In this document: piece after piece, positions 24,456-32,761 of the stretch
How positions within the stretch are numbered: position 1 is the stretch's first letter
How the letters are laid out: each line of letters begins with the position of its first letter
Assembly: GCA_018993265.1 (NCBI GenBank)
Contig: JAGKSW010000064.1
Span: 1 to 32,761, forward strand
Source: Nostoc sp. TH1S01
GTDB lineage: Bacteria > Cyanobacteriota > Cyanobacteriia > Cyanobacteriales > Nostocaceae
DNA: 32,761 bases
Direction of reading: 5' to 3'
Position numbers and translations under genes: made by a program
Notes under the pieces: model-generated
Databases searched by the model: none
Told to the model about the DNA's origin: nothing
The model's input: only the letters and a program-made list of their open reading frames with translations

Positions 24456-25331
24456 ATGGAAACAACAACTGCCAAACTTCTTGATGGTAAAGCGTTAGCA
24501 GCAAAAATTCACCATCAACTTAAAACACAAATTCAGGAATTACAAGCCAAAGTTGGTCGTCCGCCTGGTTTAGCTGTTTTGATGGTCGGTGATAACCCCG
24601 CATCAGCTGCTTATGTCCGCAATAAAGAAAAAGCCTGCGCTAAGGTGGGTATTGCTTCTTTTGGTAAGCATTTTCCTCAAGAAACTAGCCAAAAAGAATT
24701 AGAGGCGGTAATTGCCGAACTCAATGAAGATGAAAGAGTCGATGGGATTTTGGTGCAGCTACCCCTACCTGACCATTTGGATGCAGTCTCCTTGTTACAT
24801 CAAATACATCCCGATAAAGATGCAGATGGACTGCACCCAGTAAATTTAGGGCGACTGGTACGAGGTGAAAGTGGTTTACGTAGTTGCACTCCTGCGGGAG
24901 TAATGCATCTGCTGGCAGAATATAATATTCCTCTGCGGGGAAAAAACGCCGTAGTTATAGGACGCAGTATTTTAGTAGGTAAGCCAATGGCTTTGATGCT
25001 ACTAGAAGCGGATGCTACTGTCACCATTGCCCACTCGCGATCGCAAAATCTTGCTAGCATCACCAAGAATGCCGATATTCTCATCGCCGCAGTCGGTCGT
25101 CCAGGACTCATTACCGCCGACATGGTAAAACAGGGTGCGATCGTGGTAGATGTGGGGATGAACCGCGTCACTGATGCCAATGGCAATAGTCGCTTAGTCG
25201 GCGATGTCGATTTGGAATCAATTGCTGGTGTGGCAGAATATTTCACCCCAGTTCCGGGTGGTGTTGGCCCTATGACCGTTGCCATATTATTGCAAAACAC
25301 CTTTACCAGCTATGTGGGTGCTACAAGCTAA
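24456..25331 (+). CDS. folD: FolD, methylenetetrahydrofolate dehydrogenase/cyclohydrolase
   Basis: 291 residues. The bifunctional cytosolic enzyme interconverts 5,10-methylene-, methenyl- and 10-formyl-tetrahydrofolate with NADP, supplying purine and formyl-Met synthesis. The YxxxK catalytic motif is Y53-K57 ([11 protein letters not shown]). [14 protein letters not shown], the Rossmann segment [18 protein letters not shown], and the C-terminal signature [18 protein letters not shown] are all present. The length is normal. The crtE gene follows after 128 bp on the same strand; the pairing is common in filamentous cyanobacteria as I recall it, but without a biochemical link. Confidence 0.96.
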   Translation: METTTAKLLDGKALAAKIHHQLKTQIQELQAKVGRPPGLAVLMVGDNPASAAYVRNKEKACAKVGIASFGKHFPQETSQKELEAVIAELNEDERVDGILVQLPLPDHLDAVSLLHQIHPDKDADGLHPVNLGRLVRGESGLRSCTPAGVMHLLAEYNIPLRGKNAVVIGRSILVGKPMALMLLEADATVTIAHSRSQNLASITKNADILIAAVGRPGLITADMVKQGAIVVDVGMNRVTDANGNSRLVGDVDLESIAGVAEYFTPVPGGVGPMTVAILLQNTFTSYVGATS

Positions 25332-25459
25332 TCAAAAGTTATCAGTTATGAATTTTTAACTCCCGATTCATACCGGATAACTTTTCAGCGCCAAAGCCCC
25401 GTAAAATTGTGACGTATAAGACAAACAGCCAAAAGCCAAAAATTGAAGGAATTATAAGA

Positions 25460-26389
25460 ATGGTAGCAGCTGATAACCTTCAGAAGATGCCAGAAACAGC
25501 AACCTTTAACCTTGCCGCTTATCTCAAAGAACGTCAAAAGCTTTGTGATACTGCTCTGGATACATCTATGCCCGTCATATATCCAGAAACGATTTATGAA
25601 TCAATGCGCTACTCTCTCCTAGCTGGAGGTAAGCGGGTACGTCCAATTCTCTGTCTTGCTACCTGTGAAATGATGGGCGGTACTATCGAAATGGCTATGC
25701 CTACAGCTTGTGCCGTAGAAATGATTCACACAATGTCATTAATTCACGATGACCTGCCAGCAATGGACAATGATGATTATCGTCGTGGTAGATTGACGAA
25801 TCACAAAGTCTATGGCGATGATATTGCAATTTTGGCTGGCGATGGCTTACTCGCCTTTGCTTTTGAACTTGTTGCCACTCAAACACCTGAGAGTGTTCCT
25901 AGAGATAAAGTTTTGCAGGTAATTGCTCGCTTAGGCAGAGCCTTGGGCGCAGCAGGTTTAGTTGGTGGGCAAGTGGTAGATTTGGAATCAGAAGGTAAAT
26001 CTGATATTTCCCTCGAAACCCTCAATTTTATTCACAACCATAAAACTGCCGCCCTTTTGGAAGCTTGCGTCGTTTGTGGTGGTATCTTGGCAGGAGCATC
26101 AGCAGACGACATACAAAGATTAACTCGCTACTCACAAAACATCGGTCTGGCATTCCAAATTATCGATGACATTTTGGATGTCACAGCCACTCAAGAACAA
26201 TTAGGCAAAACTGCGGGTAAAGACCTCGTAGCCAAGAAAGTTACCTATCCTAGCCTGTGGGGAATTGATGAATCACGCGCTAAAGCTCAACAGCTAATTG
26301 AGTCAGCTTGTGCCGAATTAGAACCTTATGGTAGTTTGGCACAACCACTCCAAGCCATAGCCCACTTTATTGTGAATCGCAATAACTAG
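25460..26389 (+). CDS. crtE: Geranylgeranyl (polyprenyl) diphosphate synthase
   Basis: 309 residues from the ATG at 25460, preceded by AAGGAAT about 9 bases upstream. An upstream in-frame GTG at 25409 would add 17 unlikely residues. It makes C20 geranylgeranyl diphosphate for carotenoids, phytyl chains of chlorophyll and quinones. The first aspartate-rich motif, DDLPAMDND at 97-105, and the second, DDILD at 236-240, bind the Mg-diphosphates. GGKRVRP (57-63) and the GxxK-like KTAGKD segment are also typical. The short first motif spacing is the bacterial/plant type II arrangement. Product length is inferred from phototroph context, and farnesyl synthase (ispA) is the alternative reading. Confidence 0.92.
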   Translation: MVAADNLQKMPETATFNLAAYLKERQKLCDTALDTSMPVIYPETIYESMRYSLLAGGKRVRPILCLATCEMMGGTIEMAMPTACAVEMIHTMSLIHDDLPAMDNDDYRRGRLTNHKVYGDDIAILAGDGLLAFAFELVATQTPESVPRDKVLQVIARLGRALGAAGLVGGQVVDLESEGKSDISLETLNFIHNHKTAALLEACVVCGGILAGASADDIQRLTRYSQNIGLAFQIIDDILDVTATQEQLGKTAGKDLVAKKVTYPSLWGIDESRAKAQQLIESACAELEPYGSLAQPLQAIAHFIVNRNN

Positions 26390-26832
26390 GACACACCAAT
26401 TGGATTTTAAATTTTGGAGCCACTGCCTTGTGGTGAATCAGCATTACCGGATGGTGAGCCACTTCTGAGTGACTATTATGCAAAAGTTAGATTCATAGTC
26501 TTGGCTAACAGGCTACTCCAAAAATCTCAAATAATATTTGGAATTAGAGCAGTCAAAGCATAGATTCGGATTATGTTGATGGCTGAAACTCCTGAGAATA
26601 GTGAGTTTATACTCAGCAACGCTAGTTGCTACAACGGAGGGAACCTCCCTTCGGGTTCGCAGTTCCTTCAAGTCTGGCGACCGAACGGACTGCTCACCGC
26701 AACACACTGGATCCTCAGCACTCAGCACTTTGCTATAGTTCCTTTTGAGATTTAGAATTTTGGGTTGCGTCTAAATTTTTACTTACTTACAAAATAATTA
26801 CTGCTAATTTTCACTAATTGAACTAAAACACC
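26390..26832. repeat. Gene-free 443 bp with a cyanobacterial dispersed repeat
   Basis: No credible gene. Bases 26628-26731 form a structured repeat: GGAGGGAACCTCCC, GAACC...GGGTTC, then CAAGTCTGGCGACCGAACGG and CTCAGCACTCAGCACTTT. The last 18 bases recur exactly in ldpA (8651-8668). A frame across it (26573-26755) only translates the repeat. The promoter of the next gene lies in the AT-rich last 80 bp. Confidence 0.55.
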
Positions 26833-27288
26833 ATGCAGGACATAGCCGATATATTAAACAACCGGGTGCTGCTGGTAGCCCTGGTAGCCTGTTTCATTGC
26901 TCAAGCATTGAAGCTTGTTATCGAGGTCGTCAAAAATCAAAAACTGGATGTACGGGTTTTAGTTACGACTGGCGGTATGCCCAGCGCCCATTCGGCTCTA
27001 GTGACAGCCTTAGCCGCAGGTATAGGGCAAACTGTCGGTTGGGCATCGCCGGAGTTTGCCTTAGCTACAGTGTTTGCCATTATTGTGATGTACGATGCGG
27101 CTGGAGTTCGCCAAGCTGCGGGTAAACAAGCGCGAATACTCAATCAAATGATTGCGGAATTATTTGATGAAAAGCACGAGTTTAGCCAAGACCGACTCAA
27201 AGAGTTACTGGGACACACACCAGTACAAGTCATCGCTGGGTCAGCTTTGGGAGTTACTATTTACTGGTTAGCAAGGGCGGCTTATTAG
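26833..27288 (+). CDS. Divergent PAP2 family membrane protein (DUF212)
   Basis: 151 residues with three to four hydrophobic segments: VLLVALVACFIAQALKLVIE, the stretch from SALVTALAAGIGQTVGW, FALATVFAIIVMYDAAGV, and the C-terminal IAGSALGVTIYWLARAAY. The conserved GGMPSAHSALVTAL motif corresponds to the PSGH-type phosphatase motif of PAP2 enzymes, and MYDAAGVRQAAGKQA is the DUF212 signature. Related proteins are widespread in cyanobacteria and plastids; phosphatase activity is unproven and some conserved PAP2 residues are changed. ATG at 26833. AGTATGA heptamer repeats (27290-27325) follow the stop. Confidence 0.88.
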   Translation: MQDIADILNNRVLLVALVACFIAQALKLVIEVVKNQKLDVRVLVTTGGMPSAHSALVTALAAGIGQTVGWASPEFALATVFAIIVMYDAAGVRQAAGKQARILNQMIAELFDEKHEFSQDRLKELLGHTPVQVIAGSALGVTIYWLARAAY

Positions 27289-27289
27289 A

Positions 27290-27325
27290 AGTATGAAGTA
27301 TGAAGTATGAAGTATGAAGTATGAG
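27290..27325. repeat. Heptamer tandem repeat (AGTATGA type)
   Basis: About five copies of GAAGTAT in a row directly after the DUF212 stop codon. Similar ACTTCATACTTCAT arrays occur at 21774-21800, 28130-28156 and 29341-29362, and CAGTTAT, TCATTAG and GGGGCTAG variants at 382, 17696, 23081 and 29397. They are the short tandemly repeated repetitive sequences known from heterocystous cyanobacteria. Confidence 0.85.
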
Positions 27326-27353
27326 ATTTTACACTTCAGGCTTGTTGAACTGG

Positions 27354-28007
27354 CTACTGCACTTTGACGGCTGAACGTAGTAACACAACTTTGCGACTAT
27401 CAACGAGGATGGCAAAAAAGCCACGCTCGTTGAGTTTTTGTAGTGTATTGTATGCCTGTTGTTGGTTGGTAGTATGAGTTGCTAACAAGTAAGGTCGCTG
27501 TCCGTAAGAGGCAAAACCTACGTTACCTCCGACAACCTGCTGCACGCTGTTCGCTAGTTCTGGACGGTTGTAGTAATCTACCAGTACAGCATAACCTTGT
27601 CCTAACGGTTGGGGATTATAACTAACTGTTGGTAATATTGCTGCTTGTTGAGCCACTTCGGCGGGTTTTGTCGTGATGATGGCAGACAACCCAACAATAT
27701 TATTGATGTATCTTGCCCAACGATTTGCATCGTCAATTTTGTTAAAACCACCTATCCGCGTTACTGTGTCAGTGAGGTATTGGCAGTTTGTAGTAGAAAT
27801 CTCGTTTGGCAAAGCATTCCGCAATTGCTTTTGATATTCGGCTGTAGGCGTAATGACCAATAACACATACTCCCCAGGATTTGGCGGTTGGCAGACAGGA
27901 AGTTTTTGTTGAGCGTTGACAGAAATTGTAGTATTAATTAAACCTGCGATCGCTATTACCAATGCACTAGATACAGTCTCTAACCGCTGTACAAAATTGG
28001 GACGCAT
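27354..28007 (-). CDS. Secreted protein, SPOR-like repeats (function unknown)
   Basis: 217 residues. Signal peptide about 1-32 (ETVSSALVIAIAGLINTTI, cut near SVNAQ). The mature protein carries two similar halves: GEYVLLVITPTAEYQKQLRNA with GFNKIDDANRWARYINNI, and GQGYAVLVDYYNRPELANSV with NQQQAYNTLQKLNERGFFAILVDSR. The pattern 'Y-V-L-V ... A-N/Y-x-x-x-x-L' is like the SPOR peptidoglycan-binding domain, but I cannot confirm it. Two cysteines (VCQPP, TTNC) may form a disulfide. It is convergent with the DUF212 gene and separated from ycf54 by repeat-rich DNA. Confidence 0.55.
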   Translation of the reverse strand: MRPNFVQRLETVSSALVIAIAGLINTTISVNAQQKLPVCQPPNPGEYVLLVITPTAEYQKQLRNALPNEISTTNCQYLTDTVTRIGGFNKIDDANRWARYINNIVGLSAIITTKPAEVAQQAAILPTVSYNPQPLGQGYAVLVDYYNRPELANSVQQVVGGNVGFASYGQRPYLLATHTTNQQQAYNTLQKLNERGFFAILVDSRKVVLLRSAVKVQ

Positions 28008-28162
28008 AAGCTGGATTTTTTTTAAAATTTTATTTTAGTAGTTCGTCACTAAAAAGTATGAAGTCTAAAGGATGAAGTCTGAAAAATATTTACATACCAA
28101 ATTCTTCTGATCAAGGTAATTTTATTTCTCACTTCATACTTCATACTTCATACTTTAGTTGA

Positions 28163-28492
28163 TTAAGAAACACCCGCAAGAGATGCTAAAGGATCGGGAA
28201 TTGTCATAGATGGTGCATTAAACTCGCCAGTAATTACATACTCCAAGCGCAGTTTCAGCCAAGTGATAAATTGGGGATTTGTTGAAATAATCGCAGCCGC
28301 AGGTTTAGGACACTTAGCTTTAACTTCTGCCATTTCTGGTGCTTCTAAAAAGGCTGGCTGTTCTACTAACCAAAAATCAATTTGTTTTTCATTTTCGTGA
28401 TAATGGCGGGTGCGTTCTTTCAGCACTTCTTCTAGGGGTTCTTCTTGTACAAGAAAGCGTTGACTGGCTAAAACGTAATGATATGTTTGCAT
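28163..28492 (-). CDS. ycf54: Ycf54, assembly factor of Mg-protoporphyrin monomethyl ester cyclase
   Basis: 109 residues from the ATG at 28492. The sequence YHYVLASQRFLVQEEPLEE, RTRHYHENEKQIDFWLVEQP, AFLEAPEMAEVKAKCPKP and AAAIISTNPQFITWLKLRLE matches the Ycf54/DUF2488 family closely. Ycf54 binds AcsF (ChlAI) and is needed for building the aerobic cyclase that forms the fifth ring of chlorophyll. The start is chosen because AAGGA lies 5 bases before the second ATG (28492); the first ATG (28498) has it directly adjacent and would add two residues. A strong hairpin (28517-28554) lies just upstream. No other chlorophyll gene is adjacent. Confidence 0.93.
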   Translation of the reverse strand: MQTYHYVLASQRFLVQEEPLEEVLKERTRHYHENEKQIDFWLVEQPAFLEAPEMAEVKAKCPKPAAAIISTNPQFITWLKLRLEYVITGEFNAPSMTIPDPLASLAGVS

Positions 28493-28516
28493 TTTCATCC
28501 TTGGGTTACTAACGGT

Positions 28517-28554
28517 TTAAATAGGGTACAGAGTTAATTCTGTACCCTATTTAA
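28517..28554 (-). terminator. Perfect 16-bp hairpin between the SnoaL-like gene and ycf54
   Basis: TTAAATAGGGTACAGA (28517-28532), loop GTTAAT, TCTGTACCCTATTTAA (28539-28554), immediately after the SnoaL-like gene stop (28555-28557) and 24 bp before the ycf54 start. Probably a terminator or transcript-end stabiliser of the upstream gene; no long T-tract follows, so attenuation or processing upstream of ycf54 is also possible. Confidence 0.65.
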
Positions 28555-29274
28555 CTAACTCTTCCGAAATCTTTGGAACCAAGAACTGAAGGGACAACCA
28601 CTTCCTTTAGTTTCACTAATTGTTTGTTTACCACCAGCTGTCAGTTTTTCTAAAAACAGGGTGTTATCAAAATAGTGTTCTACGGAAATAATTTTTAAAT
28701 CATCGGTAACACGAGCAACGCTCATACCGACAATTTCAACTGTCTCTTCAGTGGGTGCATAGCCTTTGTATGCGCCTCTAAAATGTCCCCAGTGTCGCCA
28801 CTTGAAAGCTACGTTTGGTGGCCCTGAGTACACTTCCAGCACTTCCCAAGGGAAACCTTGGGGAAATGTTGTGTGGAAGATTTTAGCTGATGATTCAAAG
28901 CTTTCTTCGGAAGCTTTGTAATGCTCAGAATCAGCCATGAATAAATTGTAAGTACCTTGGTTGCCTAATTCTGCGGCTGTAAACTCTTTGCCACCATTGG
29001 TACTAACACGAAACTTGTCACTCACAACCGATAACCACTGCTGCGGGTTAGATTTGAATGATACCTCCATCTCGAAGGTTCTTACCAAATTCTGCACGAT
29101 CGCCTCTAACGATCCTTCAACATGATTACATACACTTTCTTTGGCAAGATTTTCTTTTGAACGAGAATAATCAGGAGGTGTTTGATAACGCCACTCCGCA
29201 TCAGTGCTGGCGGCGATAACTTTATCCCTATCCTGTACCCAAAGCGGCAAGTTTTGAGATTGTGTTGAGGTCAT
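28555..29274 (-). CDS. SnoaL-like protein, similar to plant pathogenesis-related PRP type
   Basis: 239 residues from the ATG at 29274 (MTSTQSQNLPLWVQDRDKV). The middle and C-terminal part (FEMEVSFKSNPQQW, NVAFKWRHWGHFRGAYKG, GMSVARVTDDLKIISVEHYFD) has the NTF2/SnoaL layout with the 'FKWRHWG' signature shared with barley-type pathogen-related proteins. The function is unknown; a small-molecule binding or cyclase-like fold is expected. The frame extends to 29352, but those 26 residues are encoded by ACTTCA/CTTCAG heptamer repeats, so I treat them as leader DNA. No ribosome-binding site is evident at 29274. ycf54 follows downstream after a strong hairpin. Confidence 0.7.
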   Translation of the reverse strand: MTSTQSQNLPLWVQDRDKVIAASTDAEWRYQTPPDYSRSKENLAKESVCNHVEGSLEAIVQNLVRTFEMEVSFKSNPQQWLSVVSDKFRVSTNGGKEFTAAELGNQGTYNLFMADSEHYKASEESFESSAKIFHTTFPQGFPWEVLEVYSGPPNVAFKWRHWGHFRGAYKGYAPTEETVEIVGMSVARVTDDLKIISVEHYFDNTLFLEKLTAGGKQTISETKGSGCPFSSWFQRFRKS

Positions 29275-29396
29275 AAAAGTCTGAGTTGAAAATTTAACCA
29301 ACAAAGCTGAAGTTTGAAGTTTTAAGACTGAAGCATTCATTTCATACTTCACACTTCACACTTTTTTCTGGATTTCGCAGTTACAACCCCCCTAAG

Positions 29397-29466
29397 ATCA
29401 GTTATCAGTTGTCAGTTATCAGTTATCAATTTTTTATTGATAACTGTTCACTGTTCACTGTTCACT
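29397..29466. repeat. CAGTTAT/CTGTTCA repeats with a 10-bp hairpin
   Basis: Repeats of GTTATCA and TGTTCAC lie between pdxJ and the SnoaL-like gene. CAGTTATCAA (29420-29429) pairs perfectly with TTGATAACTG (29437-29446) around a 7-base loop, 16 bp beyond the pdxJ stop. A similar array is at 382-515. It may end the pdxJ transcript, though the stem is AT-rich. Confidence 0.65.
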
Positions 29467-30184
29467 GATTTCCTTGTATTGCTTGTTTCATCTCCCGGAC
29501 TGCTCTTTCTATTCCGACTAAAGCTGCCCGACTGATGATAGTATGACCGATGTTGAGTTCTTCCATTCCGGGTAGGGCGGCGACTGGATGAACGTTCCAG
29601 TACGTGAGTCCATGACCAGCATTGACCCGCAGTCCGGCTTTAATTGCTTGTTCGCACCCTGTAGCCAAAATAGCTAGTTCTTTTTGCCGACTGGTTTCAT
29701 CATGGGCTTCAGCATACTGGCCAGTGTGCAGTTCAATAAATTTTGCCTGCACCTTGACAGATGCTTCGATTTGTGCAGGTTCAGCATCGATAAATAAACT
29801 GACAGGAATGCCAGCACTCTGCAATTTATCGACAATCTCTCCTATTCTAGCAATTTGCCCAACGATATCAAGACCGCCTTCTGTGGTGACTTCTTCGCGT
29901 TTTTCTGGGACTAAAGTCACGTAATCTGGTTTAATGTCAAGCGCGATCGCTAGCATTTCTTCTGTAGCGGCCATCTCTAGATTAAGATGTGTTCTCACTG
30001 TTTGCCGCAGTAAACGTACATCTCTGTCTTGAATATGCCGCCTGTCTTCCCGCAAATGTACTGTAATTCCATCTGCACCCCCTAATTCTGCCAGCACAGC
30101 TGCCGCCACGGGGTCTGGTTCCACCGTCCGCCGCGCTTGTCGGATGGTAGCGATGTGGTCAATGTTAACTCCGAGTGTAGGCAA
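29462..30184 (-). CDS. pdxJ: PdxJ, pyridoxine 5'-phosphate synthase
   Basis: 240 residues, a TIM-barrel enzyme joining 3-amino-1-hydroxyacetone phosphate and deoxyxylulose phosphate to pyridoxine phosphate. The signature [20 protein letters not shown] opens the protein. [59 protein letters not shown] and [15 protein letters not shown] follow in family order, and [17 protein letters not shown] closes it. The cytosolic vitamin B6 pathway by DXP is the expected one. The stop codon lies inside the repeat array at 29397-29466. Single gene. Confidence 0.96.
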   Translation of the reverse strand: MPTLGVNIDHIATIRQARRTVEPDPVAAAVLAELGGADGITVHLREDRRHIQDRDVRLLRQTVRTHLNLEMAATEEMLAIALDIKPDYVTLVPEKREEVTTEGGLDIVGQIARIGEIVDKLQSAGIPVSLFIDAEPAQIEASVKVQAKFIELHTGQYAEAHDETSRQKELAILATGCEQAIKAGLRVNAGHGLTYWNVHPVAALPGMEELNIGHTIISRAALVGIERAVREMKQAIQGNQ

Positions 30185-30370
30185 CCCTAGTCTCCCGATT
30201 CACAGTCCTCCGAACTTGATTTTAGCGGAAATCGGGGTGGTAAAGTGAGGCAGGAGACAGGAGGCAGGAGGCAGAAAAATTGTAGATTTTAGATTTTGGA
30301 TTTGTTAATTAAAAATTTAGAATTGAATTTGGATACCAATTCTATGAAAAGTTGCAAATCTATAAATCCT

Positions 30371-30398
30371 GTAGAGACGTTGTATACAACGTCTCTAC
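30371..30398. repeat. 28-bp perfect palindrome downstream of the Roco gene
   Basis: GTAGAGACGTTGTA followed at once by its exact complement TACAACGTCTCTAC, ending 7 bp beyond the Roco stop. I recall closely related GTAGAGACGTTGCATGCAAC palindromes as dispersed repeats in Nostocales. It may serve as a transcript end on the minus strand, though no T-tract follows. Confidence 0.75.
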
Positions 30399-30405
30399 TC
30401 CCTCT

Positions 30406-32760
30406 CTAACGTTTATATTCGGCTGCGTGGTGTTCGCACAGCCAAAGGTAATGTCCTTCTGGTGTTAAGACTTTTTTGAGTCCACCCCAATGTTGTTGGG
30501 GATCTTTTTCTTCTAACAGTTGACGCAAAGCACGCAAGGCTGCGCCGTCAGCACGTTCAGGATCTAAATCTTCACCTCTGGCAATTTTATCTGCTAATTC
30601 TAAATCTGCGGCATCTTGAATTTCTGGTAATTTGTTTGCTAGTTCTTTAAATAATTCCAAATCATTCTTATAAATTGCTTCGTATTCTTTAGGGTCTACG
30701 ACACCTAGCCAAGGGCCAATTATGGGTGCGGCAAATCTTAAAAATTTAAATAATTTGCCAATATAAGGTGCAGTTGCTCTCAGCCATTTAGCAGGTTCAT
30801 CTATTTCATATAAACCGCCTGCTTGGGTGGGATGCCAACAGCCAGGGGCTTGGCAATAAAGTTGTAAATCTATTTTTTGTCCGGCTATGGCTTTTTGCCA
30901 AGATTTACCACCACGGGGACGCAAAACAAAAATATTTGGACAATGAGAGTCGATTTTTGCTTGTTCGCGGCGAAAGACATTAGTAAATTCTCTTTGAGAA
31001 AGTTCGCGCAGATTTTTGATTTCGTCGAGAATGATTGCTTGTTTATCAACAACTTTTGTTTCTAATTCATCAATGCGTTCTAATACTGCATTTTGTGTAT
31101 TGAAAGTTAAACCATACAAAAGTTCGGCAACTGAGACATCTTCTATTGCTTCGGGACATTCAATTGTTGCTTTCTTTTTTTCCCAACGTTTGGATAATTG
31201 GTGATAGTCAAATTCGTGGGTGCAGGGTTCGCCATTATGACCAAGACAGGGGATGGTGCGTTGAATATCTAAGCCGGGAAACCTGGAGAGAGTTACTTCA
31301 ATGCCATCTCGTAATAGGACAAAGAAATTTAACGGGTTAGCACCGCGTACTGTTAGTTTAATATAGCGATCGCCCTTCACCGCTTCCACCAAAGCTAAAT
31401 GTTCTTGCTCATACGCTAACAATGCACCGTTTCGCCAATGGGTGTTAGTTGTAAAGCGGTGTTGACGGGCAATAAACCAAGTCGGAATACCCGCCGGAAT
31501 GGTATTGAGTTTGAATTTCATCGAGATTTCATGGCAATTGGCTTTAGCTTTGATTTGCTGCCATTGCTGTTCATAATTTGGCGGGTCGAGGGGTAAACGT
31601 TCAACAACTAAACTAATATCTCGGTTTTCTAAAGTGCGGTAGGAAAGGTCAAAACGTTCCATCAGCCGGAGAAAATGGTCACGCATTGATGGGGCTAAAT
31701 CTTGCCAGAGTTTATCCATTTCCTGGCGGGTGAAAATGCCAAACTTATTAATTACTTCTTCGCTTTCCAGAACTTTGCTGATGTATTGAGTCACCCACTG
31801 CGGTGTAAGGATGACTGTATCATTGAGTTCTTCATTGTCTTGGAAATAGAGAATTTCGCCTAATTCATGCAGCCATCGCGCCAGCACTTCTTGACTAATA
31901 TCGGCAACTCCAGACTCAGCCATGATTTTAGCCAACTGCTGCGGAGTGATGTATTTTTCTGGGTGGGAACGAATAGCGTTAGCAGCATTTAACCAAGTGG
32001 TAGGCCAGAGTTCACCCATTAAGGGCAGTTTAGCAGCAGTTTCGGCGATCGCTTGGCGGAGTTCTTCAATGCCGAGGCTGGTTTTAGAACTAATTTTGCA
32101 GTGTTCGATAATTTGGGGGTATTTGTCGCGTAACTCTTTGAGGGGAAGGTCAGCGTCGCGTTCGTCGATGTGAGTGGCGACAAGTAAAATGGGTGATTCC
32201 GGGGCTAAGGCTTTGATGGTATCTAGCCAATAGTAGAGTTTACCTTGCTCAAATCCCAGTCGCGCATTCCAGGCAAATAAGAATAAAGAACGGTTTGTGA
32301 GGAAGAATTGATGAGTGGCGTGATAGATTTCCTGTCCGCCAAAATCCCAGGTGTTCAGTTTCATGGTGACATCTGGTTTTGTGGGGTGGATTATGGCAAG
32401 AGATTTAATTTCAATGCCGTGGGTGGTTGATTCTTGGGTGTCGAATTCTTCACCGCGCAACGCTCTTAATAAGGATGTTTTACCTACACCGCCTTCACCA
32501 ACTACTAGCAGTTTAGAAACCCATTGGCGTTGGCTATCTTCTAACTTTTCTCGAAGATAAGTCAAAATTGCCTGCGTTCCTTGCTCGACAATTTCGGGGG
32601 GTGGCGAGGTTAAGGGGTTGTTACCGAGATATAGCCTTGTCAAGTTGGAGAGTTGGCTGATTTCTGGTGGCAGGCTGCTCAGTTGATTGTTATCGAGGTC
32701 TAGCTCTGTCAAGTTGGCGAGTTGGCTGATTTCTGGTGGCAGGCTGCTCAGTTGATTGGT
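30406..32760 (-). CDS. Roco protein (LRR-Roc-COR), 5' end beyond the right edge
   Basis: 784 residues visible, and the frame is still open at base 32760, so the N-terminal LRR region is cut off by the window. Order: leucine-rich repeats (LSSLPPEISQLANLTELDL, again LSSLPPEISQLSNL), a Roc GTPase with P-loop GEGGVGKTSL (about 88-97), G3 motif WDFGGQE (about 138-144) and G4 as THID (about 195-198) in place of NKxD. The COR dimerisation domain follows (EVLARWLHELGEILYF, FGIFTRQEMDKLW). The C-terminal part has a coiled segment (LERIDELETKVVDKQAI) and Cys/His clusters (CQAPGCWHP and CEHH) that might bind metal. Bacterial Roco proteins are dimers regulated by the nucleotide cycle; their physiological targets are mostly unknown. 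Confidence 0.88.
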   Translation of the reverse strand, partial: TNQLSSLPPEISQLANLTELDLDNNQLSSLPPEISQLSNLTRLYLGNNPLTSPPPEIVEQGTQAILTYLREKLEDSQRQWVSKLLVVGEGGVGKTSLLRALRGEEFDTQESTTHGIEIKSLAIIHPTKPDVTMKLNTWDFGGQEIYHATHQFFLTNRSLFLFAWNARLGFEQGKLYYWLDTIKALAPESPILLVATHIDERDADLPLKELRDKYPQIIEHCKISSKTSLGIEELRQAIAETAAKLPLMGELWPTTWLNAANAIRSHPEKYITPQQLAKIMAESGVADISQEVLARWLHELGEILYFQDNEELNDTVILTPQWVTQYISKVLESEEVINKFGIFTRQEMDKLWQDLAPSMRDHFLRLMERFDLSYRTLENRDISLVVERLPLDPPNYEQQWQQIKAKANCHEISMKFKLNTIPAGIPTWFIARQHRFTTNTHWRNGALLAYEQEHLALVEAVKGDRYIKLTVRGANPLNFFVLLRDGIEVTLSRFPGLDIQRTIPCLGHNGEPCTHEFDYHQLSKRWEKKKATIECPEAIEDVSVAELLYGLTFNTQNAVLERIDELETKVVDKQAIILDEIKNLRELSQREFTNVFRREQAKIDSHCPNIFVLRPRGGKSWQKAIAGQKIDLQLYCQAPGCWHPTQAGGLYEIDEPAKWLRATAPYIGKLFKFLRFAAPIIGPWLGVVDPKEYEAIYKNDLELFKELANKLPEIQDAADLELADKIARGEDLDPERADGAALRALRQLLEEKDPQQHWGGLKKVLTPEGHYLWLCEHHAAEYKR

Positions 32761-32761
32761 A

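Noticed and set aside
24800-25300. 166-codon minus-strand frame opposite folD
   Set aside because: Shadow of the folD coding sequence, which has full family motifs.
26573-26755. 60-codon plus-strand frame before the DUF212 gene
   Set aside because: It translates a dispersed structured repeat, including the CTCAGCACT unit.
27290-27325. Short tandem arrays as a possible CRISPR
   Set aside because: Units are seven bases with no spacers; these are cyanobacterial heptamer repeats.

Overview
The window reads as chromosomal DNA of a filamentous, probably heterocystous cyanobacterium (Nostoc/Anabaena/Calothrix-like). Seen directly: roughly twenty HIP1 octamers (GCGATCGC), many intergenic heptamer-type short repeats (CAGTTAT, TCATTAG, AGTATGA types), and genes typical of oxygenic phototrophs: ldpA (circadian light input), ycf54 (chlorophyll synthesis), a long membrane-anchored YvcK, and crtE. 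No rRNA, tRNA or CRISPR array was recognised.

Layout. 1-357 is the 5' part of a TPR gene leaving the left edge. 925-3087 holds a dienelactone-hydrolase-family enzyme and a Tat-type lipoprotein solute-binding protein. 3213-4622 carries a secreted unknown protein and a SAM methyltransferase, divergent from a LysR regulator (4742-6395) that is cut in two by a 769-bp IS200/IS605-like element. 6661-9568 is the pair ldpA plus an R3H-domain AAA ATPase. 9995-11830 is a REC-GGDEF-EAL regulator with 730 bp of gene-free DNA upstream. 12561-14035 is a MOSC protein and signal peptidase I, divergent from dihydroorotase (14280-15599). 15600-17235 is a 1.6-kb gene desert holding a patatin-like relic and several strong hairpins. 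17236-19136 is tsaE and yvcK, divergent from ruvC (19309-19800). 20041-24064 is a minus-strand run: phoD, an AI-2E-type permease, a NUDIX hydrolase and a small lipoprotein. 24456-27288 is folD, crtE and a DUF212 (divergent PAP2) protein on the plus strand. 27354-30184 is a secreted unknown, ycf54, a SnoaL-like protein and pdxJ. 30406-32760 is a Roco (LRR-Roc-COR) protein leaving the right edge.

Most genes are unrelated housekeeping functions (folate, pyridoxal phosphate, pyrimidine, isoprenoid, tRNA modification, recombination, secretion), usually as single genes or pairs, as is common in this group. The most notable region is the interrupted LysR gene. Removing exactly 769 bp joins the halves into a 294-codon reading frame of normal family length. 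The insert has hairpin ends with single bulged bases, as expected of IS200/IS605 elements, but no tnpA or tnpB. Its right half is strongly structured and resembles the omega-RNA region of such elements. A smaller palindromic insertion with 12-bp flanking direct repeats sits inside it. Other points of interest are a palindromic repeat placed in frame inside ldpA, two related MITE-like repeats at the 3' ends of minus-strand genes, and near-identical 69-bp LRR repeats in the Roco gene. No multi-gene system that I could call new was found.
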